A stretch of DNA of 64,000 nucleotides from UBA932 sp031548545 (lineage in GTDB: Bacteria; Bacteroidota; Bacteroidia; Bacteroidales; UBA932). The number at the start of each line of letters is the position of its first letter. The stretch's first letter is position 1. The position numbers and the translations under genes are program-made. This document shows, in pieces, positions 25,197-34,172 of the stretch. The notes under the pieces were generated by a model. The model ran no database searches. It had not been told where the DNA came from and saw nothing but the letters and a program-made list of their open reading frames with translations. The stretch lies in NCBI GenBank assembly GCA_031548545.1, contig JAVBQY010000011.1, positions 62,001-126,000 on the forward strand, given 5' to 3'.

Positions 25197-26216
25197 TTAG
25201 TCTACAATGACGTTCCAACCGAACTTGTCTTCCATCGTTCCTTCCTGAATGCCTACCAGGCGTTCGTAGAGTTGGGTGCATACCTTTCCGGCTTTGCCGT
25301 CTTTGGCATATTCGTATACCTTGCCGGTTTCACGGTCTGTGATGTTGCCGATGGGGGAGATCACGGCGGCTGTTCCACAGGCTCCGGCTTCTTCAAAGGT
25401 GCTGAGTTCTTCTACCGGCACCGGGCGTGTTTCTACTGTCAGTCCCATATCTGCCGCCAGTTCGCGCAGGCTCATATTGGTGATGGAGCGCAAAATGGTG
25501 TGCGAGTCGGGGGTTACATAAGTGTTGTTCTTGATGCCGAAGAAGTTGGCTGGTCCTGCTTCGTCAATGTATTTCTTTTCCTTGGCATCGAGGAAGAGTA
25601 CGGAGCTGTAGCCTTCTTTGTGTCCGCGGTCAATGGCTACCAGTGAAGAGGCATAGTTGCCGCCTACTTTGAATAGGCCGGTACCCAGTGGCGCTGCACG
25701 GTCAAAGTCGCGTACAATCTGTACTTTAATAGGCTTGAATCCTTCTTTGAAGTAAGGGCCTACAGGAGTAGCGAATACTACAAACATATATTCGGCGGAT
25801 GCTTTAACCCCTACCTGCGGACCTACCCCGATCAGCATAGGGCGGAGGTAGAGCGAGGCGCCTTCGCCATAAGGCGGAATAAACCGCTCATTCAGTTTTA
25901 CTACTTTTTTGCAGGCTTCCACAAATAAGTCGATGGGAAGCGCTTGCATCATTACCCCTTTAGCCGAGAATTCCAGGCGCTTGCCGTTTTCGTCCGGACG
26001 GAACAGGCGGATCTTGCCGTCTTTACCGCGGAAAGCTTTCATCCCTTCAAAACATTCCTGCCCGTAGTGCAGACAGGTAGAGGCCATGTGGATATTCACG
26101 TTTTCATCGGTGCTCACTTCCAGTTCGCTCCATTTTCCATCTTTAAAGTAGCAACGAACGTTATAATCTGTTTTAAGGTAGCCGAAAGGTAACGATTTCC
26201 AATCTATAGTGTTCAT
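25197..26216 (-). CDS. ilvE: Branched-chain amino acid aminotransferase
   Basis: This PLP enzyme interconverts Leu/Ile/Val and their 2-oxoacids. Motifs: YGQECFEGMKAFRGKDG, the lysine-bearing LFKVGGNYASSLVA, and EAGPANFFGIKNN...ITNMSLRELAADMG. The open frame continues 20 codons upstream, but ATG 26216 (MNTIDWKSLPFGYLKTD, 339 residues) matches the family start. It lies divergent to rplY. A possible -7 element (TATCTTCG, minus strand, 26242-26249) is one base off consensus. Confidence 0.95.
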   Translation of the reverse strand: MNTIDWKSLPFGYLKTDYNVRCYFKDGKWSELEVSTDENVNIHMASTCLHYGQECFEGMKAFRGKDGKIRLFRPDENGKRLEFSAKGVMMQALPIDLFVEACKKVVKLNERFIPPYGEGASLYLRPMLIGVGPQVGVKASAEYMFVVFATPVGPYFKEGFKPIKVQIVRDFDRAAPLGTGLFKVGGNYASSLVAIDRGHKEGYSSVLFLDAKEKKYIDEAGPANFFGIKNNTYVTPDSHTILRSITNMSLRELAADMGLTVETRPVPVEELSTFEEAGACGTAAVISPIGNITDRETGKVYEYAKDGKAGKVCTQLYERLVGIQEGTMEDKFGWNVIVD

Positions 26217-26292
26217 GTTATGTAAAATTAATATGTGATTGCGAAGATAAGTATTATTTTGTAATTTGCATACCAAATTGAAAAAATATTTT

Positions 26293-26300
26293 TATCTTTG
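26293..26300 (+). promoter_or_regulatory. -7 element of rplY-pth promoter
   Basis: TATCTTTG matches the consensus. Start near 26307 gives a leader of about 84 bases. Confidence 0.6.
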
Positions 26301-26306
26301 CGGTCC

Positions 26307-26390
26307 CAAATAAAGTCCTTATGATTTAAGGGTGTGATGGGATCCGTCAAGAATTGACGGATTGAGTAACACTTAAAAACGTTTTTTAAA
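26307..26390 (+). promoter_or_regulatory. Structured leader of rplY
   Basis: Contains a perfect hairpin ATCCGTCAA-GAA-TTGACGGAT at 26342-26362, a smaller CCTTA-TGATT-TAAGG at about 26318-26332, and a self-complementary TTAAAAACGTTTTT next to the start codon. No T-run follows the main hairpin, so it is not a plain terminator. It could be an autoregulatory leader, as ribosomal protein genes often have. Confidence 0.45.
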
Positions 26391-26984
26391 ATGAAAACAA
26401 TTGAATTGAAGGGAGCTCTCCGCGCATCCTTGACCAAAGCCGCGGTAAATCAATTACGTAACAATGGTGAAGTACCCTGTGTGCTTTATGGTAAAGATGC
26501 TGAAAACGTGCATTTTGCTGTAGTTGCCCGTGAGTTGAAAGACCTGGTGTACACCCCTAACGCCTACCTGGTGAAATTAAATATTGATGGTAAAGCCTAT
26601 ACGGCTGTTATGCGTGAAATCCAATTCCACCCGGTAACCGATGCTATTTTGCATATTGACTTCTATACCGTAAATGAAGATCGTCCGGTGACTATTGATG
26701 TACCCGTTGTGATCGAAGGTAATTCGGAAGGTGTACGCGCCGGTGGTAAATTGCAGTTGGTTACCCGCCGCCTGAAAGTTTCCGCTTTGTCTAAAGATCT
26801 GCCTGATACCCTTCCCGTAGACATTAGCAACCTGCAATTGGGCAAGACCATTGTAGTAGGTGATTTGTCTTATCCTAACGTAACCATCCTGAACCCCAAG
26901 GTGACCATTATCTGCGCCGTGAAGATGACCCGCGCCGCTATCGGCCAGCAGGCCCAGGCTGCCGCTGCAGAGAAAAAGAAATAG
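26391..26984 (+). CDS. rplY: 50S ribosomal protein L25/general stress protein Ctc
   Basis: A 197-residue L25 of the long (CTC) type that binds 5S rRNA: N-terminal L25 domain with MKTIELKGALRASLTKAAVNQLR and VPCVLYGKDAENVHF, then the beta-rich TL5 domain (VDVPVVIEGNSEGVRAGGKLQLVTRRL). The C-terminus is Ala/Lys rich. It precedes pth by three bases, a common pairing. Confidence 0.96.
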   Translation: MKTIELKGALRASLTKAAVNQLRNNGEVPCVLYGKDAENVHFAVVARELKDLVYTPNAYLVKLNIDGKAYTAVMREIQFHPVTDAILHIDFYTVNEDRPVTIDVPVVIEGNSEGVRAGGKLQLVTRRLKVSALSKDLPDTLPVDISNLQLGKTIVVGDLSYPNVTILNPKVTIICAVKMTRAAIGQQAQAAAAEKKK

Positions 26985-26987
26985 TCA

Positions 26988-27548
26988 ATGAGCTACTTAA
27001 TTGTAGGTTTGGGTAATATCGGTGATGAATATGCCGATACCCGCCACAACATAGGTTTTATGGTATTGGACGCCTGGGCTAAGGCGTCCAATACTGTTTT
27101 TACCAACGCCCGCTACGGCGCCCGTGCCGAAGTGCGGTGTAAGGGAAAAACCTTTATTCTCATCAAACCCTCTACCTATATGAATTTGAGTGGTAAGGCG
27201 GTGAATTATTGGTTGCAGAACGAGAATATTCCGGCCGAAAATCTATTGGTGATTCTTGATGACCTGGCCCTGCCCTTTGGTGCAATGCGTATGCGTAAGC
27301 AGGGGAGTGACGGAGGACATAACGGGCTTAAAAATATCAATGCCGTACTGGGGCACCAGAACTATGCGCGCCTGCGTATGGGTATAGGCAATGATTTCCT
27401 CAAGGGACAGCAAATAGACTATGTGCTGGGGCCTTTTGTGGGTGAGGAACAAAAAGCCCTGCCTGCTTTGCTGGAACGTGCAGCGGATGCAGCCAAGGCT
27501 TTTGGGTTGGCCGGCGTGGAGCGGGCCATGAGCAGTTATAACCGGTAA
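26988..27548 (+). CDS. pth: Peptidyl-tRNA hydrolase
   Basis: Pth releases peptides from prematurely dropped peptidyl-tRNA. VGLGNIGDEYADTRHNIGFMVLD holds the catalytic His20; KPSTYMNLSGKAV and LDDLALPFGAMRMR plus GSDGGHNGLKN are conserved. The length of 186 residues is normal. It is co-transcribed with rplY. The convergent symporter gene ends one base beyond its stop. Confidence 0.97.
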   Translation: MSYLIVGLGNIGDEYADTRHNIGFMVLDAWAKASNTVFTNARYGARAEVRCKGKTFILIKPSTYMNLSGKAVNYWLQNENIPAENLLVILDDLALPFGAMRMRKQGSDGGHNGLKNINAVLGHQNYARLRMGIGNDFLKGQQIDYVLGPFVGEEQKALPALLERAADAAKAFGLAGVERAMSSYNR

Positions 27549-27549
27549 A

Positions 27550-28938
27550 TTATTTTTTCCAGAGTTTTTCCATTTCTTCCAGGGTTTTGCCCTTGGTTTC
27601 GGGAACCATCTTCCAAACAAAAATGGCGGATAAGATGGCCATTGTTCCGTAGAAACCATAGGTCAGGGCGCCGCTGAATTCCATCATGGGCGGGTAGGTG
27701 GAGGATATGAGATAGTTGGCTGTCCATTGCGCTGCTACGGCTATGGCTATGGCCTGGCCTCGAATTTTATTCGGGAATATTTCTGCAATAAGCACCCAGC
27801 AGATGGGACCCCAAGACATCATGAAAGAGGCGGTATAGATAATAATGAATACCAGTGTGCTGATTCCTATTACATTGAAGAATGAGAGGGCCGATATGGC
27901 CAGCATGCCGATGGCCATGCCGATGGATCCGGTGATCAACAGAGGTTTGCGTCCCCATTTATCTACGGTGAGTATGGCTACTACTGTAAATATTACGTTG
28001 ATCAGCCCCATAACTATGGTCTGCAGCATAGAGGCGTCTTTGGCGGCGCCCATGCTTTCGAAAATGCGGGGTGCGTAGTAAAGGGCTACGTTGATGCCTA
28101 CGAATTGCTGGAATACGGATAAAAGGATACCGATAATAATAACGATTTTGCCATAAGCCAGCAGCCGGGTTTTGCTGCTGTGTTCACCTACGGTCTGCCG
28201 GATTTCCTGCAGGATGGCCTGTGCTTTCTCTTTGGAGCCGTTGATCTTTTCGAGAACAGCCAGGGCCTTGTCGTCGCGGTGACGCAGGGCCAGGTAGCGG
28301 GGCGTTTCGGGAACGAAGAGGACCAGCAGGCCGAATAGTGCGGCGGGGATGGCCTCGGAGGCAAACATGTAGCGCCAGCCGATATCGTTGATCCATTCCA
28401 GGCTCTGGCCCTTGGCTATGCCCCAGTTGACGAAATAGACCACCAGCATCCCGAAGATGATGGCAAATTGGTTAAAGGAGACCAGGCGGCCGCGGATCTG
28501 CGCCGGAGCAATCTCACCGATGTACATGGGGCAAACGGCCGAAGCCAGTCCTACACCTATACCTCCGATGACACGGTAAAAGTTGAACATCCACAGTAAG
28601 CCGGTGGATGCTTCGCCTTGGGGGAAAAATAGACATTCCGGCCAGGCGGAGCCCAGGGCCGATAAGAAGAAAAGGATGGCTGCCGTGAGCAACGACCGTT
28701 TACGTCCCAGCCTGTTGGACAGGAAGCCGGAAATGGCGCCGCCGATGATACAGCCGATCAGCGCACTGGATACCGTGGCGCCGTGTATAAAGGCGTTTAA
28801 GCCCATAGGCCGGATCAGGAAGGCTTCAATGGACTTTTCCGCCCCGGAAATTACCGCCGTGTCATAGCCGAAAAGCAGTCCGCCGATGGTAGCCACCATG
28901 GTGATGCCGAAGACGTAAGAGAGATTGTAGGATTTCAT
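27550..28938 (-). CDS. xylE: Sugar porter (MFS), probable D-xylose:H+ symporter
   Basis: A 462-residue major facilitator of the sugar porter subfamily with 12 hydrophobic segments. GYDTAVISGAEKSIE, NRLGRKRSLL, FVPETPRYLALR, the central QQFVGINVALYYAP motif and the terminal VPETKGKTLEEMEK are all present. Context with xylA and xylB points to xylose. It closes the minus-strand xylose/glucuronate block and has its own -7 element at the 3' end of galM, so it may also be transcribed separately. Confidence 0.88.
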   Translation of the reverse strand: MKSYNLSYVFGITMVATIGGLLFGYDTAVISGAEKSIEAFLIRPMGLNAFIHGATVSSALIGCIIGGAISGFLSNRLGRKRSLLTAAILFFLSALGSAWPECLFFPQGEASTGLLWMFNFYRVIGGIGVGLASAVCPMYIGEIAPAQIRGRLVSFNQFAIIFGMLVVYFVNWGIAKGQSLEWINDIGWRYMFASEAIPAALFGLLVLFVPETPRYLALRHRDDKALAVLEKINGSKEKAQAILQEIRQTVGEHSSKTRLLAYGKIVIIIGILLSVFQQFVGINVALYYAPRIFESMGAAKDASMLQTIVMGLINVIFTVVAILTVDKWGRKPLLITGSIGMAIGMLAISALSFFNVIGISTLVFIIIYTASFMMSWGPICWVLIAEIFPNKIRGQAIAIAVAAQWTANYLISSTYPPMMEFSGALTYGFYGTMAILSAIFVWKMVPETKGKTLEEMEKLWKK

Positions 28939-28966
28939 GTTTTAAGGTTTAAAAAATTCAAGGTCG

Positions 28967-28974
28967 CAAATTTA
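28967..28974 (-). promoter_or_regulatory. Possible internal promoter for the xylose symporter gene
   Basis: Minus-strand TAAATTTG fits TAnnTTTG and overlaps the last codon of the epimerase gene, 28 bases upstream of the symporter start. Confidence 0.4.
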
Positions 28975-30039
28975 CGAAAAAATGTACATACAGGTATGCC
29001 GGTAAGTTTCTCCGGGATGCAGGACGGATGATGGGAACGTGGGTTGGTTGGGGGCGTCGGGGAAATGCTGGGTTTCCAGCGCCAGCGAACCGTAACGTTC
29101 ATGCGGTTTTCCGTATTTACCCATGGCGCCGGTGAAATGGTAGCCGCTGTAAAATTGAATACCCGGCTGGTCTGTCCATACTTCCATGCGGCGTCCGCCG
29201 GAGGCTTCATGCAGGGTGGCGGCCAGTGTCAGGCTGCCGGACGCTCCGGGCTCCGGCATGCTGTCCGCTTTGCGCAGTACAAAGTTGTGGTCGTAGCCAT
29301 TGCCTATAGCAATTTGGGGGTGTTGATCGTACATGCGTTCCCCTATCAGGTGCGGACGGCGGAAATCAAAAGGCGTATCGTTGACAGCTAATAGTTCGCC
29401 GGTAGGAATCAGCAGCCTATTCACAGGGGTTATATGGTCTGCATTGATGCAGAGTTCATGGTCGGTGATGAGCCCCTTACCCTCCCCTTTGAGGTTGAAA
29501 AAGGAGTGGTGGGAAAGGTTGACTACCGTAGGTTGGTCGCAGGTGGCCCTATAGGTGATTTTAAAGGCGTCGTCGGGGGTAAGTGTGTAGGTCATCGTCA
29601 GGCTGAGGGCGCCGGGGAAGCCTTCTTCGCCGTCGGGGGAGAGGTAGAAAAATTCTATTTCGTTCTCCGTGCAACGCGTGACGGTGAATACCACGCTGTC
29701 CAGCCCTTTGAGCCCGCCGTGCAGGGTCTGGCCGTTGTTGTTGACGGGCAGGTGGTAATCCTTCCCGTTGAGGCTGAAGGTTCCGTTGGCTATGCGGTTG
29801 GCATAGCGTCCTACTACACAGCCGATGAATCTTTCGCCTTTGTTGTGCAGGTACTGCTCAATGGAATTATAGCCGATGGCGATGTCTGCGTAGTGTCCTT
29901 GTTTGTCCGGCGTCCACAGGCTGACAACCCTGGCGCCGAAATTGGTGACCTGCATAACCAGCCGGCCGTTGCGCAGGGTGTACAGTGCAATATCTTCTGT
30001 GCGAAAGGCTTCCGGAGATAATAGTTGTATATTGTTCAT
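28972..30039 (-). CDS. galM: Aldose 1-epimerase
   Basis: It interconverts alpha and beta anomers of aldoses. Conserved elements: NFGARVVSLWTPDK, GRYANRIANGTFSLNG, LHGG, the His motif NLSHHSFFNLKGEG, and the catalytic Glu in LALETQHFPDAPNQP. There is no signal peptide, so it is cytoplasmic; it may provide alpha-xylopyranose for XylA or act on glucuronate. It lies three bases after the SDR gene. Length 355 residues. Confidence 0.95.
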   Translation of the reverse strand: MNNIQLLSPEAFRTEDIALYTLRNGRLVMQVTNFGARVVSLWTPDKQGHYADIAIGYNSIEQYLHNKGERFIGCVVGRYANRIANGTFSLNGKDYHLPVNNNGQTLHGGLKGLDSVVFTVTRCTENEIEFFYLSPDGEEGFPGALSLTMTYTLTPDDAFKITYRATCDQPTVVNLSHHSFFNLKGEGKGLITDHELCINADHITPVNRLLIPTGELLAVNDTPFDFRRPHLIGERMYDQHPQIAIGNGYDHNFVLRKADSMPEPGASGSLTLAATLHEASGGRRMEVWTDQPGIQFYSGYHFTGAMGKYGKPHERYGSLALETQHFPDAPNQPTFPSSVLHPGETYRHTCMYIFS

Positions 30040-30042
30040 GGT

Positions 30043-30858
30043 TTACACTCCGGTGAAAGAGCTGAAGCCGCCGTCGACGGGCATGATGATGCCGGTGATG
30101 AAACTGGCGGCGTCGCTGCATAGGAACTGGACGGCGCCGTTGAGTTCGGCGATGTCTCCGAAACGGCGCATGGGGGTTTTGGCCATAACCTTGTGGCTGC
30201 GCTGGGTAAGTGAGCCGTCGGGGTTGATGAGTACGGCCCTGTTCTGGTCGCCGATGAAAAAGCCGGGAGCAATGGCGTTCACGCGTACGCCTTCCCCGTA
30301 TTTCAGCGCCATTTCCATGGCCAGCCATTGGGTGAAATTACTGATGCCTGTTTTAGCGACGGAATAGCCCGGTACGCGGGTCATTCCGCCATAGGCCGCC
30401 ATGGAGGAAACGTTGACGATGGCGCCGCTTTTCTGTTCCGCCATAATTTTTCCGAATACCATGCAGGGGTATACCGTGCCGTTGAGGTTGAGGTTGGTTA
30501 CTTTCTCCCATTCTGCAATGGGCAGGTCAAAGAAGTGCTGGTCATCGCGCAGGGTGCCGCCGGGGGTATTACCGCCGGCAATGTTGAGGAGGATGTCTAT
30601 GCGGCCCCACTGGCTTACAATCTTGGCGGCCGCTTCTTCAATGGCCGGGATGTCGAGTACATTGCATAGCAGGCCTATGGCCTCTCCGCCCAATGCGCGC
30701 AGTTCGGCTACGCGCTGGTCAAGTTGTTCTTGCCGGATGTCCAGCACGGCTACTTTTGCGCCTTGTTGTACAAAATGTTTGGCCATGCTGCCGCCCAGTA
30801 CGCCGCCGGCGCCGGTAATTACGGCTACTTTGTTTTTTATGCTGAAGAGTTCGTTCAT
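30043..30858 (-). CDS. SDR family oxidoreductase, probable D-mannonate oxidoreductase
   Basis: A 271-residue short-chain dehydrogenase: coenzyme motif ITGAGGVLGGSMAKHF, NIAGGN, catalytic Tyr-Lys in GYSVAKTGI and the Ser in NVSSMAAYG. The next gene upstream is mannonate dehydratase, and SDR-type fructuronate reductases replace classical UxuB in many Bacteroidota. I infer that it reduces fructuronate to mannonate. A gluconate 5-dehydrogenase-like activity is an alternative. Confidence 0.82.
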   Translation of the reverse strand: MNELFSIKNKVAVITGAGGVLGGSMAKHFVQQGAKVAVLDIRQEQLDQRVAELRALGGEAIGLLCNVLDIPAIEEAAAKIVSQWGRIDILLNIAGGNTPGGTLRDDQHFFDLPIAEWEKVTNLNLNGTVYPCMVFGKIMAEQKSGAIVNVSSMAAYGGMTRVPGYSVAKTGISNFTQWLAMEMALKYGEGVRVNAIAPGFFIGDQNRAVLINPDGSLTQRSHKVMAKTPMRRFGDIAELNGAVQFLCSDAASFITGIIMPVDGGFSSFTGV

Positions 30859-30862
30859 GATG

Positions 30863-30891
30863 TTGTTGATTTGATGATTTGTTGATTTGAT
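30863..30891. repeat. Intergenic repeat copy 1 (29 bases)
   Basis: Low-complexity TTGATTTGATGATTTG-type sequence upstream of the SDR gene. The same 29 bases recur exactly upstream of xylA at 39980-40008. Confidence 0.85.
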
Positions 30892-30904
30892 GAGGTGAAA
30901 AAAA

Positions 30905-32077
30905 TTACAATCCGTCGATTTCCCGTACGGCGGCCATAATGCCCATCACCTGGGCCAGGGCATACATACGGCCGAGAAAAGAATATCCGGGGTTGTATTT
31001 TTTATCTACATCGTCGAGCATGAGGCGGCCGTGGTCCACGCGCATAGGCAGGGCCGGATTGGCCTTTTCGAAGATGCGTACGAGTGTCGTCAGCTCTCCG
31101 CGGCCTTCGAGATGCGAGGCTTCCAATATGTTTCCATTGGGCGCCACTTCGGTGCTGCGCAGGTGGACGAAGTGGGTGCGGCCGGCAAAGCGGCGGGCCA
31201 GCTCCGGTACATTATTGTGTAGTCCGGAACTCAGGGAGCCGGCACAGAAGGTGAGCCCGTTGTGTGGGTTGTCTACGGCCTTGAGGAACCACTCAATGTC
31301 TTCGGCCGAGGTGACAATGCGCGGCAAACCCAGTACGGCGAAAGGAGGGTCGTCCGGATGTACGCAGAGGTTTACTCCATACTGTTCGGCCGTAGGGATG
31401 ACCTGTTCGAGAAAGTATTTCATGTTTTCACGCAGTTGCGCCTTGTCAATGCCATTATACAATGCCAATAGGCGTTTGAAGAGGGCTACGGGGTGCTGGT
31501 CGCCTTCCTTGATGTTGCCGTTGACGAAGCCCTGTGTTTTGACGATAATGTTCTCTACCAGGGCGTCTTTTTCCGCTTGGCTGATGGTGCCGTCAAGGGC
31601 TTTCACCTGTTGCATCTCTTCGGCGGTATAGTCCTTTTCGGCTCCTTCGCGTTGCAGAATACAGCAGTCAAAATAGGCGAAACGCACCCGGTCAAAGTAG
31701 AGGGCGTAGGTGCCGTCTTCGTTCTTTTTCATAAGGTCGGTACGTATCCAGTCTATGACCGGCATGAAGTTGTAGCATACGGTTGTTATGCCGGCTTTGC
31801 CGAGGTGTTCAAGGCTGATTTTGTAGTTGGCGATCAGCCGGTCGCGTTCCGGGCCTCCATATTTAATCGCCTCGGATACGGGCAGGCTTTCTACCACCGA
31901 CCAGCGCAGGCCTGCGGCTTCGATGTGGTTTTTCAGGTCAAGGATGGCTTCGAGGGGCCATACCTCTCCGTTGGGTACGGCATGCAGTGCGGTTACAATA
32001 CCTTCTACGCCTATTTGTTTTAACATCGGCAGCGTGATTGAATCATTTTTGCCGAACCATCTCCATGTTCTTTCCAT
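30905..32077 (-). CDS. uxuA: Mannonate dehydratase
   Basis: UxuA dehydrates D-mannonate to 2-keto-3-deoxygluconate in glucuronate catabolism. The 390-residue protein begins MERTWRWFGKNDSITLPMLKQIG; CVHPDDPPFAVLGLPRIV and HFVHLRSTEV are family-specific metal-site segments. Here it would process glucuronate released by the adjacent GH67 and GH115 enzymes. Glucuronate isomerase, KDG kinase and KDPG aldolase are not in this window. Confidence 0.96.
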   Translation of the reverse strand: MERTWRWFGKNDSITLPMLKQIGVEGIVTALHAVPNGEVWPLEAILDLKNHIEAAGLRWSVVESLPVSEAIKYGGPERDRLIANYKISLEHLGKAGITTVCYNFMPVIDWIRTDLMKKNEDGTYALYFDRVRFAYFDCCILQREGAEKDYTAEEMQQVKALDGTISQAEKDALVENIIVKTQGFVNGNIKEGDQHPVALFKRLLALYNGIDKAQLRENMKYFLEQVIPTAEQYGVNLCVHPDDPPFAVLGLPRIVTSAEDIEWFLKAVDNPHNGLTFCAGSLSSGLHNNVPELARRFAGRTHFVHLRSTEVAPNGNILEASHLEGRGELTTLVRIFEKANPALPMRVDHGRLMLDDVDKKYNPGYSFLGRMYALAQVMGIMAAVREIDGL

Positions 32078-32096
32078 GTATAATGAAGTTTAAAAT

Positions 32097-34172
32097 TTAA
32101 TTATGATGTTTAAGATTTAATCTTATCTTTTTTAATGCATTGAGTTCGTGTACTGGGCGCTCAATGTCGTAAGGTATCGCTTGTTGTGAGTAGCTCTGGA
32201 AATACAGCAGGCAGGCGTCTTTCCACCATACGGCGTCCAGGGCCTGTATGCGTAATTTAGCTTGTACTTGCGAGAAGCGTTCCGGGTCGATGAAGTGTTC
32301 CATACGGTCCCAGCTTTTCTGGAAGTTGCGGACGGACTGTACGCCGCTGTCATAGTGATAGCAGAGTTCCTCCCATAATGTGTTTCCGTTTTTCATCCGG
32401 TAATTCCAGGGGACATGGTGGAACCAGAGCAGGTAGCGCTCGTCGCAGTGTTGCAGGCTGTTGAATTCATCGCTCAGCGGATGGAAATATTGCGCTGTGG
32501 CGTTGCTGCCCCTGTCTGTACGGTCGAAACCGAGGCCCAGGCTGTCGGCCTTATGATAGTAGGAGGGGAGCCAGTCGGGCCGGGCGCCGGCGACCTCACA
32601 CCAGGGCTCCGGGCCGTAATGGTGGTCCCAGGCGAAAAGGTGATGAAGGCCCAGGGGCATCATGTAGTTGACTACGGCCTCCCTTGATTGCATCATGAGT
32701 TCCGTGATTGTTTGTACAAAATTTTCATCTGTGGTGAAGGTCTGTTGCAGCCACTCGCGGGCGATAGTTTCCGCGCTGAGCCGGTGGTTCCAGGCCAGGC
32801 GGCCGAACGCATACCAGTTGGCCTGGGCAAAGTGGTGGCCGCACCAGTTGGTGTCTTCGCCGATATTGGCTACGCCGGCAATGGCGGAGAGCCGCGGATC
32901 GTTCTTTTGTCCGAAGAGGCTGCCGTCAGTGGCGCGGGCTACGGTACTGCCTTCGCCCCGGGCATAAGTGTCGCTGTCAAGGCATTCTTTGAACAGGGGG
33001 GCGAGGTAGGCTAAATGATTGGAAAAGCCTAAGTATTCCTGGGTGATCTGCAATTCAGGCATCACGGGGGTGTGTTGCATGGCGCCAAATAGCGGGCTGA
33101 AGGGTTCGCGGGGCTGGAAGTCTATGGGGCCGTTTTTAACCTGTATGATGACATTGGAAAGGAATTCTCCGTCTAACGGCAGGAATTCCTGATACGCCTG
33201 TTTGGCCCGGTCATCGCCCTTGGGCGCGTATACAAAGGCGCGCCACATGACAATGCCCTTGTAGGGGAGCAGGGCCTCGGCCAGCATATTGGCGCCGTCG
33301 GCATGGCTGCGGCCGAAGTCCTGGGGGCCGGGAAGCCCCTCGGAGTTGGCTTTTACCAAAAAGCCGCCGAAGTCGGGGATGAGGCGGTAGATTTCCTTTA
33401 CCTTGTTTTTCCACCATTGCCGGACGTCTTTGTCGAGCGGATCGGCGGTGGCTAATCCGCCCAGCACCATGGGCGAGGAGAAGTTAATGCTAAGGTATAC
33501 TTTGATGTTGTATGGGCGTAGTACATGGGCAATGGCCTGCACTTTTTGCAGCATGCCGGCTGTAAGGACCTGCGGCGTGGCGTTTACATTGTTGAGTACC
33601 GTTGCGTTGATGCCTATGGAGGCATTGGCGCGGGCGTATGCGGCGTAACGGGGGGAGATGGCGCCGGGCAGCTCATCCCACTGCCAGATGGAATGTCCGG
33701 CGTAGCCGCGTTCTACGGTACGGTCAAGATTGTCCCAATGGTTGAGCAGGCGCAGCCGGTAGGCCGGGCTTTCACTGATGTCAAGCGCTCCGGCGGGGGA
33801 GGCTGTGGGATCGATGGCGCCGGTGGCCTGGAGGCGCAGCAGGTGGTAGGCGCCATAGAGCAGGCCTGCTTCCCGGGCCGCCGTAATGGTGTAGCCTTGC
33901 AGTTCGTTGCCTGTAATGCGGAAGCCTTCTTCCCCCAAATCTTTACTTAGCGTACTTTTTACGCTAAGTTTTACTGGGGCGCCGACCCATTGCTGGTGTA
34001 ATTCCTCTGTGGCAATGGCCGCGGTGCTGCCGGATTGGTAGCCGGTGATGGTGGCGGCAGCCGTGGTGTCTGCGCGCAGCCATAAGCGGCTGCCGTCTTC
34101 CGCCTTGCTGCAGAACGGTCCTAAGCAGGCCGCGGTTATGATTACTATGTTGATTATTTGTCTCATGTTCAA
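32097..34172 (-). CDS. GH67 alpha-glucuronidase
   Basis: A 691-residue enzyme that removes 4-O-methylglucuronate from the non-reducing end of xylo-oligosaccharides. A signal peptide (residues 1-24) suggests a periplasmic location. The N-terminal domain (ITGYQSGSTAAIATEELHQQW) and the catalytic (beta/alpha)8 barrel with DFGGFLVKANSEGLPGPQDFGRSHADGANML and the C-terminal helical part (PLGLHHLFAWDHHYGPEPW...WYHKADSLGLGFDRT-like segment) fit GH67. The start overlaps the GH115 stop by four bases. Codons 69-76 contain a perfect copy of the palindrome found upstream of the Nudix regulator gene. Confidence 0.94.
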   Translation of the reverse strand: MNMRQIINIVIITAACLGPFCSKAEDGSRLWLRADTTAAATITGYQSGSTAAIATEELHQQWVGAPVKLSVKSTLSKDLGEEGFRITGNELQGYTITAAREAGLLYGAYHLLRLQATGAIDPTASPAGALDISESPAYRLRLLNHWDNLDRTVERGYAGHSIWQWDELPGAISPRYAAYARANASIGINATVLNNVNATPQVLTAGMLQKVQAIAHVLRPYNIKVYLSINFSSPMVLGGLATADPLDKDVRQWWKNKVKEIYRLIPDFGGFLVKANSEGLPGPQDFGRSHADGANMLAEALLPYKGIVMWRAFVYAPKGDDRAKQAYQEFLPLDGEFLSNVIIQVKNGPIDFQPREPFSPLFGAMQHTPVMPELQITQEYLGFSNHLAYLAPLFKECLDSDTYARGEGSTVARATDGSLFGQKNDPRLSAIAGVANIGEDTNWCGHHFAQANWYAFGRLAWNHRLSAETIAREWLQQTFTTDENFVQTITELMMQSREAVVNYMMPLGLHHLFAWDHHYGPEPWCEVAGARPDWLPSYYHKADSLGLGFDRTDRGSNATAQYFHPLSDEFNSLQHCDERYLLWFHHVPWNYRMKNGNTLWEELCYHYDSGVQSVRNFQKSWDRMEHFIDPERFSQVQAKLRIQALDAVWWKDACLLYFQSYSQQAIPYDIERPVHELNALKKIRLNLKHHN
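33946..33968. promoter_or_regulatory. Intragenic copy of the Nudix-regulator palindrome
   Basis: CTTAGCGTA-N5-TACGCTAAG, identical in both arms to the site at 42357-42379, located within GH67 codons 69-76 (LSVKSTLS). Confidence 0.7.
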
